Virus record (IMG/VR): IMGVR_UViG_3300042465_002689
Coordinates: 1 to 24,495 of that record
DNA: 24,495 nt
Source of the DNA: a virus
Strand: one strand, 5' to 3'
Shown in pieces: positions 15,771-21,482 of this stretch. A program made the translations under genes and the position numbers. Position 1 is the stretch's first letter; every line of letters starts with the position of its first letter. The notes beneath the pieces were generated by a model. That model saw only the letters and a list, made by a program, of their open reading frames with translations, was not told the origin of the DNA and did no database searches.

Positions 15771-16019
15771 TTATTTGTTCCAGCAGCGAACCATGTGGTT
15801 AGCAAATTCCATGCTGTATGCGTCATCCGTTTTTACAAAAAATGTAACCGAACGATTGCTGGCTTTAACCTTAAAAACTTTAGGATTAAAAGCATCTGGA
15901 TAAGCCTTGGCAATGTGGGCCATGCGCTGATTGCATTCCAGTTCATCGTTAAAACATTCATGCATTGCCCAAAACTTATCTTCGGTGCAATAAACTTCAA
16001 AAGCGGTAAAATTCGTCAT
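15771..16019 (-). CDS. hypothetical protein, first gene of leftward operon
   Basis: 82 residues from ATG 16019, chosen because GGGA stands 7 nt upstream (an in-frame TTG at 16025 is less likely). The sequence MTNFTAFEVYCTEDKFWAMH, then an alternating strand FKVKASNRSVTFFVKTDDAY and a final HMVRCWNK, suggests a small alpha/beta fold of unknown function. It is the first gene behind the strong leftward promoter at 16066-16094. Confidence 0.72.
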   Translation of the reverse strand: MTNFTAFEVYCTEDKFWAMHECFNDELECNQRMAHIAKAYPDAFNPKVFKVKASNRSVTFFVKTDDAYSMEFANHMVRCWNK

Positions 16020-16039
16020 AATCAAATCCCTTATGTGGC

Positions 16040-16052
16040 GGGGCAGCGCCCC
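16040..16052 (-). promoter_or_regulatory. leader stem-loop of leftward operon
   Basis: In minus-strand RNA GGGGC-GCT-GCCCC folds a 5-bp stem with 3-nt loop starting about 7 nt after the predicted transcription start and ending 20 nt before ATG 16019. It is followed by GCCACATAAGGG, which contains the ribosome-binding site. Close kin of the element at 22802. Confidence 0.6.
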
Positions 16053-16065
16053 TCGTTGATGACCC

Positions 16066-16094
16066 CTTATACAAAGGTTGGTTTATCCTGTCAA
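16066..16094 (-). promoter_or_regulatory. strong leftward sigma70-type promoter
   Basis: Minus strand: perfect -35 TTGACA (16089-16094), 17-nt spacer, -10 TATAAG (16066-16071). Start of transcription would be near 16059, giving a leader of about 40 nt for the gene at 16019 and the whole leftward late block, unless there are further promoters. It diverges from the rightward promoter at 16142. Confidence 0.85.
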
Positions 16095-16121
16095 CACCTT
16101 TTTTCATAAAATAAAACTTTT

Positions 16122-16143
16122 TTTATATATGAAAAAGCCTCTT
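16122..16143 (+). promoter_or_regulatory. operator-like motif, copy A
   Basis: TTTATATATGAAAA followed by AGCCTCTT matches copy B at 18781 in 19 of 22 positions and resembles copy C at 22764. Here it lies between the two divergent promoters and its last two bases overlap the rightward -35 box, so a protein bound here could repress or activate the rightward unit. The inner palindrome is less perfect than in copy B. Confidence 0.6.
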
Positions 16144-16170
16144 GACATTGTGTTCCGACCTTGCTATAAG
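16142..16170 (+). promoter_or_regulatory. strong rightward sigma70-type promoter
   Basis: Plus strand: TTGACA (16142-16147), 17-nt spacer, TATAAG (16165-16170). It has the same boxes and spacing as the divergent leftward promoter. Transcription would start near 16177, leaving a leader of about 60 nt before ATG 16238. Confidence 0.88.
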
Positions 16171-16199
16171 GCATTTGTCAGCAGCACAAAGCTGTTGAT

Positions 16200-16212
16200 G
16201 GGGCTTGGCCCC
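16200..16212 (+). promoter_or_regulatory. leader stem-loop before 16238 gene
   Basis: GGGGC-TTG-GCCCC, a 5-bp stem with 3-nt loop, 25 nt before the ATG. The GGAG ribosome-binding site lies between the hairpin and the ATG. The stretch from 16026 to 16237 is otherwise filled by the two promoters and an AT-rich core. Confidence 0.55.
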
Positions 16213-16237
16213 GCTCTTTGACAATTTGGAGACTGAT

Positions 16238-16474
16238 ATGACTTTGAAAGACCTACGCGCACGGGCTGCGTCCATTGGCATCCGCATTGAAGCTGAACGC
16301 TTTGACGTTCCAGTGGGCGGCAACTTCTGGGGCTATTGGCTCATTGATGAAAAGACCAATGATGGCGTCTGGGATGATGAAAATTATTGTTCCGACCATC
16401 AGGAGTTGAGCGAAGCGTTACGGAAGCTTGAATTTGAACGTGGCGTTAGATGCAAGGCAATGATGCCCTTCTGA
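16238..16474 (+). CDS. hypothetical protein in moron-like unit
   Basis: 78 residues from ATG 16238 (GGAG 6 nt upstream; an earlier in-frame start would have no leader and no such site). MTLKDLRARAASIGIRIEAE, then GGNFWGYWLIDEK, DDENYCSDHQELSEAL and KLEFERG. The pattern suggests a small alpha/beta protein; similar unnamed proteins occur in alphaproteobacterial phages. It stands alone: its own strong promoter upstream, a terminator right after the stop, and genes on both sides on the other strand. Such units often carry lysogenic-conversion, superinfection or anti-defence functions, but nothing in the sequence shows which. Confidence 0.8.
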   Translation: MTLKDLRARAASIGIRIEAERFDVPVGGNFWGYWLIDEKTNDGVWDDENYCSDHQELSEALRKLEFERGVRCKAMMPF

Positions 16475-16479
16475 CAAAG

Positions 16480-16515
16480 ATGGCCCCGCCTTGATTGGTG
16501 GGGCCATTCTTGTTT
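16480..16515. terminator. bidirectional intrinsic terminator
   Basis: Stem of 11 bp (ATGGCCCCGCC with GGTGGGGCCAT, one G-U in plus-strand RNA), loop TTGATT, then TCTTGTTT. It begins 5 nt after the stop of the rightward gene and ends at the stop codon of the converging mazG-like gene, so it can end transcription from both sides. Confidence 0.85.
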
Positions 16516-16811
16516 CAGCTATCCTCTTTGATAAAAACTCCGTCCACCATACGGCCTTTGCGGTCTTTTATTTGATGCCATGCGTGGACAACGCATTCCT
16601 CAATTTCCAAATCCTTTTGCGCTGCCAAGATGGTTAGCACGACAAAAATGTCACCGATGCTGTCCATGAATTGCTCATCCTTGCCCTTGGCGATGGCTTC
16701 AGCCAATTCCCCTGTTTCCTCAATCAGTTTGACGAATTGCGCTTGCACGGTGCTGCCTTCAATCAGGTTGCGGTCTTTAGCCCATTGGCGAATTGAATTT
16801 CCGTAAATCAT
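16515..16811 (-). CDS. MazG-like nucleoside triphosphate pyrophosphohydrolase
   Basis: 98 residues. The all-alpha NTP-PPase motif is clear: EETGE (31-35) and D50..D54 in DSIGD, the E-E-x-x-E plus D-x-x-x-D residues that bind magnesium, followed by AWHQIKDRKGRMVDGVF. It would hydrolyse (d)NTPs or alarmones such as ppGpp to monophosphates; phage MazG proteins are thought to adjust nucleotide pools or starvation signalling. ATG 16811 has AAGGA 8 nt upstream. Last gene of the leftward replication block, ending at the terminator. The 58 nt before it show no promoter. Confidence 0.9.
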   Translation of the reverse strand: MIYGNSIRQWAKDRNLIEGSTVQAQFVKLIEETGELAEAIAKGKDEQFMDSIGDIFVVLTILAAQKDLEIEECVVHAWHQIKDRKGRMVDGVFIKEDS

Positions 16812-16869
16812 TAGTTCATCCTTTTTTGGTGTTCAGTGGTTGGTGTCTTGTTCGTTGTGGTGGCGGCGG

Positions 16870-17451
16870 TCACCTGAGTGTGTATTCCCCATCAACAAAG
16901 CGAAGGTAGCCCTGTGTTTCGGCAATACGCAACCAACGCTTTGGCTTGTCTTTCAGTTCAACAGGCTCATTGCACCGCAGCGACATAATAAACTCATCAA
17001 ACCTTGCTTGCGTATGGTTCGCGCAAATCAGAAGCGCCTTATCCTTTTTTGATGCAGGTGGCGTGTAGGCATCCAATATCTGCAAGCACTGGCGCGGGGT
17101 GGGAAACCAATCCAGTTCCTTGCATACGCGCTCTGTCATGTAGCTAAGGGCTTCTTTGGTATATCCGCCCAATATCCGAGCATATACCGCTGTCCGCATT
17201 TGACCGCTTTGTTCGTCGGTGTTTTTGCTTGGCAGGGTTGCTTCAATGAATTGCAGTTGCTTGGCAAGTTCACGGGTTTCCACTGGGATGCTTTCGATAG
17301 GCATCGCCAATGCAATCGACCGTAGTTCGTCGCATTCTGCCACAGTCAAATCAGAACGGGTCATCAGTTCGTCCATCCGCAACGTATCGAAGTGCTGCGG
17401 CAAAGCCGTTTTGGTTTCCACGTTGACCAGTTGTCCGATTTGCTGCGCCAT
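16870..17451 (-). CDS. hypothetical replication-module protein (possible helicase loader)
   Basis: 193 residues, helical, beginning MAQQIGQLVNVETKTALP. Contains an EATLPS segment, YARILGGYTKEALSYMTERV and ELDWFPTPRQCLQIL, the last resembling the 'WFPTP/WPPS' segment of phage replication-partner proteins. No Walker motif is present, so it is not a DnaC-type ATPase. It lies directly after the O-like initiator, where lambda-type phages encode the P helicase loader, and overlaps that gene by 101 nt in another frame. ATG 17451 has AGGA 9 nt upstream. The loader role is inference from position. Confidence 0.75.
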   Translation of the reverse strand: MAQQIGQLVNVETKTALPQHFDTLRMDELMTRSDLTVAECDELRSIALAMPIESIPVETRELAKQLQFIEATLPSKNTDEQSGQMRTAVYARILGGYTKEALSYMTERVCKELDWFPTPRQCLQILDAYTPPASKKDKALLICANHTQARFDEFIMSLRCNEPVELKDKPKRWLRIAETQGYLRFVDGEYTLR

Positions 17452-18034
17452 TTTTCATATCCTTTGGTTCGTATATATCAAGCCAGCCGTTTATCGTTGA
17501 ACGGTCTAGCAGGTCTTCAATGTCATGGCCTTTGTTTCGTATGGCATCCAGCTTATTGATAGCCCTTGCGGTTGCCCTGTCGGTCAATGGTCGCTTGCGC
17601 TGCTTCCGCATAGCAACCCATCCGTTCCAAGCATCCAATGGAAGCCAATCGGGAAGCTGCTCCTTTATACACTTGGTGGTTAATTGATGTATCATTGATG
17701 TATTGGGTGAACGTGGTTCAGGGGTGGGGTGAACGTCGTTCAGGGGTGGGGTGAACGTGGTGCAGGGGTGAACGTCGTTCAGGGGTGTGCTTATCCAATA
17801 GCGGTTGCCTTTACCAAGCACTTCTTCGCGCCTGATAAATCCAGCATCTTCCAAGCTGCGTATTGTCTTTTGCACTGCACGGGATGTCAAAGACGCTTTG
17901 ATGGCCAACCTATTGATAGAAGGCCAACATAAACCTTCGTCATTTGCCCAATCAGCCAAAGCCAGCAAAACAAGTTTTTGCGTCGATGATAGGTCTTCCC
18001 TATCCCATACTGCTGTCATGATTTTGATGCTCAT
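17351..18034 (-). CDS. lambda O-like replication initiator with internal iterons
   Basis: 227 residues. Residues 1-82 form a winged helix-turn-helix (TQKLVLLALADWANDEGLCW, INRLAIKASLTSRAVQKTIR, LEDAGFIRREEV), as in the N-terminal origin-binding domain of phage replication proteins. Residues about 83-110 are a low-complexity link encoded by DNA iterons. A C-terminal domain follows (LPDWLPLDAWNGWVAMRKQR, then RAINKLDAIRNKGHDIEDLL, TINGWLDIYEP), common in phage replisome organisers. It would bind the origin within its own gene and recruit helicase. The start ATG 18034 has AAGG at 9 nt within a small hairpin. Confidence 0.85.
   Translation of the reverse strand: MSIKIMTAVWDREDLSSTQKLVLLALADWANDEGLCWPSINRLAIKASLTSRAVQKTIRSLEDAGFIRREEVLGKGNRYWISTPLNDVHPCTTFTPPLNDVHPTPEPRSPNTSMIHQLTTKCIKEQLPDWLPLDAWNGWVAMRKQRKRPLTDRATARAINKLDAIRNKGHDIEDLLDRSTINGWLDIYEPKDMKNGAANRTTGQRGNQNGFAAALRYVADGRTDDPF
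17683..17789. repeat. iterons and AT-rich repeats: candidate origin of replication
   Basis: Inside the initiator gene four repeats of GTGAACGTSGTKCAGGG start at 17707, 17729, 17751 and 17768 (spacings 22, 22 and 17). Each contains an inverted repeat GAACG-T-CGTTC, perfect in copies 2 and 4. Next to them, at 17683-17703, is an AT-rich block with ATTGATGTAT twice, 11 nt apart, suiting a DNA-unwinding element. This layout mirrors the lambda origin within gene O. Confidence 0.7.
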
Positions 18035-18036
18035 AA

Positions 18037-18050
18037 CGCAAAGCCTTGCG
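18037..18050 (-). promoter_or_regulatory. hairpin over the initiator ribosome-binding region
   Basis: Minus-strand RNA can fold CGCAA-GGCT-TTGCG just before ATG 18034. The only ribosome-binding candidate (AAGG) lies in its stem and loop, so the fold could lower initiation on the initiator mRNA. Five base pairs only; a weak call. Confidence 0.35.
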
Positions 18051-18113
18051 CTATGGTTCTGTGGCGTATATAATACTTCATATGCGGTGCTACCTCCCTT
18101 GGTTAAGCATTGC

Positions 18114-18149
18114 GGCCAGCGAAAATTGTTTCCCCTTTTTTCGCTGGCC
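18114..18149. repeat. 12-bp perfect inverted repeat in initiator leader
   Basis: Arms GGCCAGCGAAAA (18114-18125) and TTTTCGCTGGCC (18138-18149) around a 12-nt pyrimidine-rich loop on the plus strand. It lies in the 148-nt space between the DUF1064 gene and the initiator gene. There is no U-run on the minus strand after it, so it is not a standard terminator for the leftward operon. It may be an attenuator, an mRNA processing site or a protein-binding site. A possible TATTAT box lies at 18070-18075 on the minus strand, without a -35 match. Confidence 0.6.
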
Positions 18150-18182
18150 CCCCTCTTACATCAATATCAGCCTTTTATAAAG

Positions 18183-18536
18183 CTACTTTGTTTGCCGAAA
18201 GTCGATTGTCGGGAACAGGGCTTTGAATATAGCTTTCCGTAACGTAAAGTCAGGCGTTACCATTCCCTTCACATCCTCAACGCATTCCTGACCGCCTTCC
18301 GTGTAGGCAAAGTCAGGTTTATAGCCAACGCGCCGCCCGTTATCGTGTTTCACCTGACTGCCGTTGATGACGAACCAAAACTGCGGATGGATGACCAAAT
18401 CGCCAATTACACCCGCAGCCCATAAAACGTGCAGTTCATCACATCGCGCTGCTTCACGCTTGCTGTCGTGCTTGTGGCAATGGGCGCAATACGCTTTCTT
18501 GGCGTTGAATTTTGACCGACGGTTAAACAGCGCCAT
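18183..18536 (-). CDS. DUF1064 family protein (PD-(D/E)XK-like nuclease fold)
   Basis: 117 residues from ATG 18536, overlapping the HTH gene end by 14 nt; a TTG start at 18551 is less likely. FNRRSKFNAKKAYCAHCHKH, DSKREAARCDEL, then GYKPDFAYTEGGQECVEDVKG. The 'SK.EA.R..EL', 'PDF' and 'E-D-VKG' blocks are the DUF1064 pattern, with D..E.K residues as in restriction-like nucleases. An added CAHC/H cluster could bind zinc. In phages the family sits in replication modules and may resolve or nick DNA; this is unproven. Confidence 0.82.
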   Translation of the reverse strand: MALFNRRSKFNAKKAYCAHCHKHDSKREAARCDELHVLWAAGVIGDLVIHPQFWFVINGSQVKHDNGRRVGYKPDFAYTEGGQECVEDVKGMVTPDFTLRKAIFKALFPTIDFRQTK

Positions 18537-18735
18537 TGGTCTTGGCTGCAATCAATTCTTCCAATGCCTGTTCGACAGCCAGATATGCTTCCAACATTGG
18601 AGTAGCTCGCTGGCACTTCCAGTTGCTTAATGTGACCCGACTGAGGCCAGCAGCAGCGGCAAGTTTCCCAGCGGTGATTTGATGTTCCGCAGCGCGTCCA
18701 TAGATACGCATTACGGCTTGATGGCTTAACGTCAT
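18523..18735 (-). CDS. Cro-like helix-turn-helix regulator
   Basis: 70 residues from ATG 18735 (AAGGA 7 nt upstream; the longer frame from 18849 would cross the promoter). Residues about 8-45 (RIYGRAAEHQ, ITAGKLAAAAGLSRVTLSNW) form a helix-turn-helix of the XRE/Cro type, followed by a helical tail (AYLAVEQALEELIAA). It is transcribed leftward from the divergent control region at 18766-18809, opposite the recombination operon, as Cro- or CI-type switch genes are. The palindrome there is the likely target. First gene of the leftward replication block. Confidence 0.82.
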   Translation of the reverse strand: MTLSHQAVMRIYGRAAEHQITAGKLAAAAGLSRVTLSNWKCQRATPMLEAYLAVEQALEELIAAKTNGAV

Positions 18736-18765
18736 GTGATGTTCCTTTTCGTTAGATACAACGCG

Positions 18766-18809
18766 CCTATAAAAAAATGCTTTACATATGTAAATGCCTC
18801 TTTTAGAAA
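18766..18809. promoter_or_regulatory. back-to-back promoters on a perfect 14-bp palindrome (operator copy B)
   Basis: The palindrome TTTACATATGTAAA (18781-18794) supplies TTTACA as -35 on both strands. Rightward: TTTACA 18781-18786, 17 nt, TAGAAA 18804-18809, for the gene at 18830. Leftward: TTTACA 18789-18794, 17 nt, TATAGG 18766-18771, for the HTH gene at 18735. A dimer bound to the palindrome would block both. TGCCTCTT follows on the plus strand, as in copy A. Confidence 0.7.
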
Positions 18810-18829
18810 AAGCCAAAGGGGAAAGCATT

Positions 18830-19039
18830 ATGAACATTGAAACTTGCACAATTTGCGCTTTTGAGTTGACGCCAACTTTCTGCTGCCCAGCTTGTGATGC
18901 GGCTGACGCAATCGTTGAAGCTGGCGGTTGTCACCCAAATTTCAAAGAAGCGTTGGCTGAAAAAATCGGCAACATTCTCGCTGACAATGATTGGCATACG
19001 CTAATCAACGTCCGCAAAGTTTATCCACGATTTTATTAA
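18830..19039 (+). CDS. small cysteine-rich hypothetical protein
   Basis: 69 residues from ATG 18830; AGGGGA stands 7 nt upstream, whereas an earlier ATG at 18794 lies within the promoter. C6-x2-C9 and C19-x2-C22 (with C18) suggest a zinc ribbon at the N-terminus, followed by a helical part (FKEALAEKIGNILAD) and a C-terminal strand. First gene of the rightward recombination operon. No family recognised; immediate-early position suggests a regulator or host-takeover protein. Confidence 0.72.
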   Translation: MNIETCTICAFELTPTFCCPACDAADAIVEAGGCHPNFKEALAEKIGNILADNDWHTLINVRKVYPRFY

Positions 19040-19049
19040 GGGGAAGAAA

Positions 19050-19622
19050 ATGAGTGAAGATAAAATATGCGCTGCATATGTTGCAGCATTTGCTGAATTG
19101 GAGGCGGCAACAAAGACTGCCAGCAATCCGCATTTCAAATCCAAATATGCTGACTTGCCTACAGTGATTGACGCTATCAAGCCGCACCTTGCCAAGCATG
19201 GCCTTGCATTCATGCAGATGCCAAAACCAAGCGACGGCGGCATATCAATCGAAACCATCCTGATACACAGCAGCGGCGATAAGCTTTCGATGGGCGTATT
19301 GTTTGTGCCAGCCAATAGGCAGGACGCACATGGTTATGGGTCGGCCCTAACTTATGCGCGGCGCTACGCACTGCAAACTTGCTTTGGTCTGCCCACAGAA
19401 GATGATGACGGCAACGCAGCGGTTAAATCGCAGCAGCCAGCGCCAGCAAAGCCCATCACGCAGGAACAGTTCGCGGTGCTGCAAGACCTTATTGACCGCA
19501 CAGGCACTGACGTAGCTGTCATGGCAGCGCATTACAAAGTGTCAGCCATCGCAATGCTTCCATCGACTGCGTTTGAAACAGCAAAGTCGGCCTTGGAAAG
19601 GAAGCTGCAAAATGCGGGTTGA
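19050..19622 (+). CDS. erf: ERF-family single-strand annealing protein
   Basis: 190 residues. AFAELEAATKTASNPHFKSK, then YADLPTVIDAIKPHLAKHGL, and the diagnostic GSALTYARRYALQTCFGL, followed by the DDDGN acidic stretch, are the conserved blocks of the ERF superfamily. It anneals complementary single strands during phage recombination. A Pro/Ala/Gln linker (SQQPAPAKPITQEQ) leads to a small helical C-terminal domain. ATG 19050 has GGGGAAG upstream. It overlaps the exonuclease gene by 11 nt; an annealase plus exonuclease pair is the usual two-component recombinase. Confidence 0.95.
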   Translation: MSEDKICAAYVAAFAELEAATKTASNPHFKSKYADLPTVIDAIKPHLAKHGLAFMQMPKPSDGGISIETILIHSSGDKLSMGVLFVPANRQDAHGYGSALTYARRYALQTCFGLPTEDDDGNAAVKSQQPAPAKPITQEQFAVLQDLIDRTGTDVAVMAAHYKVSAIAMLPSTAFETAKSALERKLQNAG

Positions 19623-20253
19623 TGTCGAACAGCGCAGTGAAGATTGGTATACTGCACGATGCGGTTCGCTGGGGGCGTCACAAGTAGCTGACGCCCTATC
19701 CCGCACCAAAAGCGGATACAGCGCCACCAGAACCAATTTGCGGGTCAAGCTGGCTCTGGAAAGGCTGACGGGCAAGCAAGCGGGTGGTTTTGTCAGTGCG
19801 GCAATGCAGCATGGCATCGACACCGAAGCTGAAGCCAAAATAGCCTATTCGTTTGAACAGAACGTAACGGTTACCGAAACAGGGCTGGTCAGGCATTCAA
19901 GCATCCCGTGGACGCATTGTTCGCCCGATGGTCTTGTTGGCGATGAAGGGCTTGTCGAAATCAAGTGCCGCCAACCAGCAGGGCATCTTGAAACGCTAAC
20001 ATCAGGCGAAATACCATCGCAGTATGTGACGCAAATCAACTGGCAGCTTGCTTGTATGCCAGAACGCCAGTGGGTTGATTATGTTTGTTACAACCCAGAC
20101 TTTCCCGAAGACCTCAAACTTTTTATCAAAAGGCACTATCGAAATGACCAACAAATCTTGGAATTGGAGCAATCTGTTTGCGAATTTCTTGCAGAAGTCG
20201 AAGCCGACCTCGCAGCCATCGACGGCATTAGGGGAAGGGCTAAGGTTGGCTAA
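19612..20253 (+). CDS. YqaJ/lambda-exo-type recombination exonuclease
   Basis: 213 residues from ATG 19612, with AAAGGAAG 7 nt upstream. N-terminal QRSEDWYTARCGSLGASQVAD is the YqaJ motif. The core then shows GIDTEAEAKIAY (conserved E), CSPDGLVG (D) and LVEIKCRQ (E-x-K), the PD-(D/E)XK active site, and YVTQINWQLACM (Q). It degrades one strand of duplex ends processively, producing single strands for the ERF protein encoded just upstream. The C-terminal helix is acidic. Length is typical. Confidence 0.93.
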   Translation: MRVDVEQRSEDWYTARCGSLGASQVADALSRTKSGYSATRTNLRVKLALERLTGKQAGGFVSAAMQHGIDTEAEAKIAYSFEQNVTVTETGLVRHSSIPWTHCSPDGLVGDEGLVEIKCRQPAGHLETLTSGEIPSQYVTQINWQLACMPERQWVDYVCYNPDFPEDLKLFIKRHYRNDQQILELEQSVCEFLAEVEADLAAIDGIRGRAKVG

Positions 20254-20524
20254 ACTGTCAGCCAATAAGCAAGGCCCAGAATGGCAAGCTGCTGCATATC
20301 AGGCTTATGTGGAACACGCCAAGCGCCACAGGTTCTTTACTACCGAAGATGTGCGGAAGTCGGCAAAGAACGTCCCTGCGGCCTCAAACAACAGCGCATG
20401 GGGGCATATTGCAAAGACAGCCAGCAAGAATGGCATCATGGTTGAGTTTGAAACCATGCGGTCAAAAAGCGCCTCCACGCACGGGCGACACATCATCATC
20501 TGGCAATCGACGTTGATGTCATGA
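20246..20524 (+). CDS. hypothetical winged-helix-like protein
   Basis: 92 residues from TTG 20246, which has GAAGGG 6 nt upstream and overlaps the exonuclease stop by 8 nt. An upstream ATG in this frame would lie deep in the exonuclease gene. WQAAAYQAYVEHAKRHRFFT, TEDVRKSA, then SAWGHIAKTASKNGIMVEFE and a terminal HGRHIIIWQS hairpin read like a small winged helix. Similar unnamed proteins lie next to recombination genes in proteobacterial phages. Stop overlaps the next ATG. Confidence 0.72.
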   Translation: MAKLSANKQGPEWQAAAYQAYVEHAKRHRFFTTEDVRKSAKNVPAASNNSAWGHIAKTASKNGIMVEFETMRSKSASTHGRHIIIWQSTLMS

Positions 20525-20868
20525 TGTTACCGCGCAAGATACCAAAAGAGCCAAAGCGCCAAAGCAGATGGAAGTCGCCAGCGCATTGCAATTTTGTCAG
20601 GGGCCACGCCTGTTCCATATGCGATAGCACGGCAGCAATCGAAGTTGCTCATATCCGCTACGGAAGCGGCGCTGGCATGGGGCAGAAGCCGCACGACTGG
20701 TTTACTGTCAGCCTGTGCAAGCAATGCCACACGAACCAGCACAGCGTCGGTGAGCGCACGTTCTGGGCAACGTATAACATAAACCCATTCGCATTGGCTG
20801 AAGCGTTTGCCAAGGCCAGCCCAAAGGCGGCGGAAATAGCTGCAAAGAAGCGGGAATTAGGGTTATGA
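20521..20868 (+). CDS. DUF968-like HNH/zinc nuclease
   Basis: 115 residues. C31-x2-C34, H44 in EVAHIRYGSGAGMG, QKPHDWFTVSLC (C66) and C69-H70 with H74 and GERTFW match the DUF968/Ref-type pattern in which a zinc-bound HNH fold carries the nuclease site. Such proteins lie in phage recombination modules and may trim branched DNA. The basic N-terminus (PRKIPKEPKRQSRWK) would bind DNA. Coupled on both sides by ATGA overlaps. Confidence 0.82.
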   Translation: MMLPRKIPKEPKRQSRWKSPAHCNFVRGHACSICDSTAAIEVAHIRYGSGAGMGQKPHDWFTVSLCKQCHTNQHSVGERTFWATYNINPFALAEAFAKASPKAAEIAAKKRELGL

Positions 20869-21245
20869 CGCAGACAGTTATTTTGCGGGGCCAGTTGCAG
20901 CGCGAATTAGCAAAGCAGTTAATTGATAAAGCGCCCGTCGATGGTGTTGTATCAATCAGCGCAGCCAAGCGGTCAGATGACCAAAACGCAAAGATGTGGG
21001 CCATGCTATCGGATATAAGCCGAGCCAAGCCAGAAGGCAGGGCGCATATAGCCGAAGTGTGGAAGTGCATCTTTATGGCGGCACTGGGCCACGAAACAAA
21101 GTTTGAAATGGGTTTGGATAACCAGCCCTTTCCAATAGGGTTTAGGACATCGAAGCTGACAAAGGCCCAGATGTCCGACCTGATAGAATTTATCTATGCC
21201 TATGGCGCAAAAAACAACGTAAAATGGAGTGAAAAATATGAGTGA
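20865..21245 (+). CDS. ninB: NinB recombination mediator
   Basis: 126 residues. N-terminal strand/helix [20 protein letters not shown], then [18 protein letters not shown] (the conserved RS.DQN..MW..L block), WKCIFMAAL, and C-terminal [21 protein letters not shown] are the pattern of the NinB/Orf family. Lambda Orf binds single-stranded DNA and SSB and helps load annealing protein in place of RecFOR. It fits the ERF, exonuclease and SSB genes around it. ATG overlaps the upstream stop as ATGA. Confidence 0.93.
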   Translation: MTQTVILRGQLQRELAKQLIDKAPVDGVVSISAAKRSDDQNAKMWAMLSDISRAKPEGRAHIAEVWKCIFMAALGHETKFEMGLDNQPFPIGFRTSKLTKAQMSDLIEFIYAYGAKNNVKWSEKYE

Positions 21246-21471
21246 GCCGCACAGCGAACAGCTTCGCCTTTTGATTGAGCGCATCGAGCGTTTGAACGAA
21301 GAAAAAAAGGGCATCAGCGATGACATCCGCGATGTTTACAATGAAGCCAAAGCGCATGGTTACGACACCAAAATTGTCCGCGCTGTCATCCGCCTTCGTG
21401 CAATGGGCGATAATGACCGCCAAGAATATCAGGCTGTGCTTGATACATACATGACCGCCCTCGGTCTTTGA
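21238..21471 (+). CDS. GapR-like DNA-binding protein (DUF2312)
   Basis: 77 residues from ATG 21238 (GGAG 8 nt upstream), overlapping the ninB stop by 8 nt. [40 protein letters not shown] and IRLRAM.. with a final YMTALGL match GapR/DUF2312 along its whole length. Caulobacter GapR wraps overtwisted AT-rich DNA, stimulates gyrase/topo IV and supports replication. The family is found in alphaproteobacteria and their phages, the best host clue here. Lys/Arg residues in helix 2-3 are kept, so DNA binding is expected. Confidence 0.93.
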   Translation: MSEPHSEQLRLLIERIERLNEEKKGISDDIRDVYNEAKAHGYDTKIVRAVIRLRAMGDNDRQEYQAVLDTYMTALGL

Positions 21472-21482
21472 AAGGATAGATT

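Noticed and set aside
17707-17789. CRISPR-like array
   Set aside because: Four short repeats with almost no spacer, inside a coding gene, no cas genes; they fit origin iterons instead.
19019-19028. TTATCCACG, one base off a DnaA box
   Set aside because: A single match within the 3' codons of the 18830 gene, not clustered with others; most likely chance.
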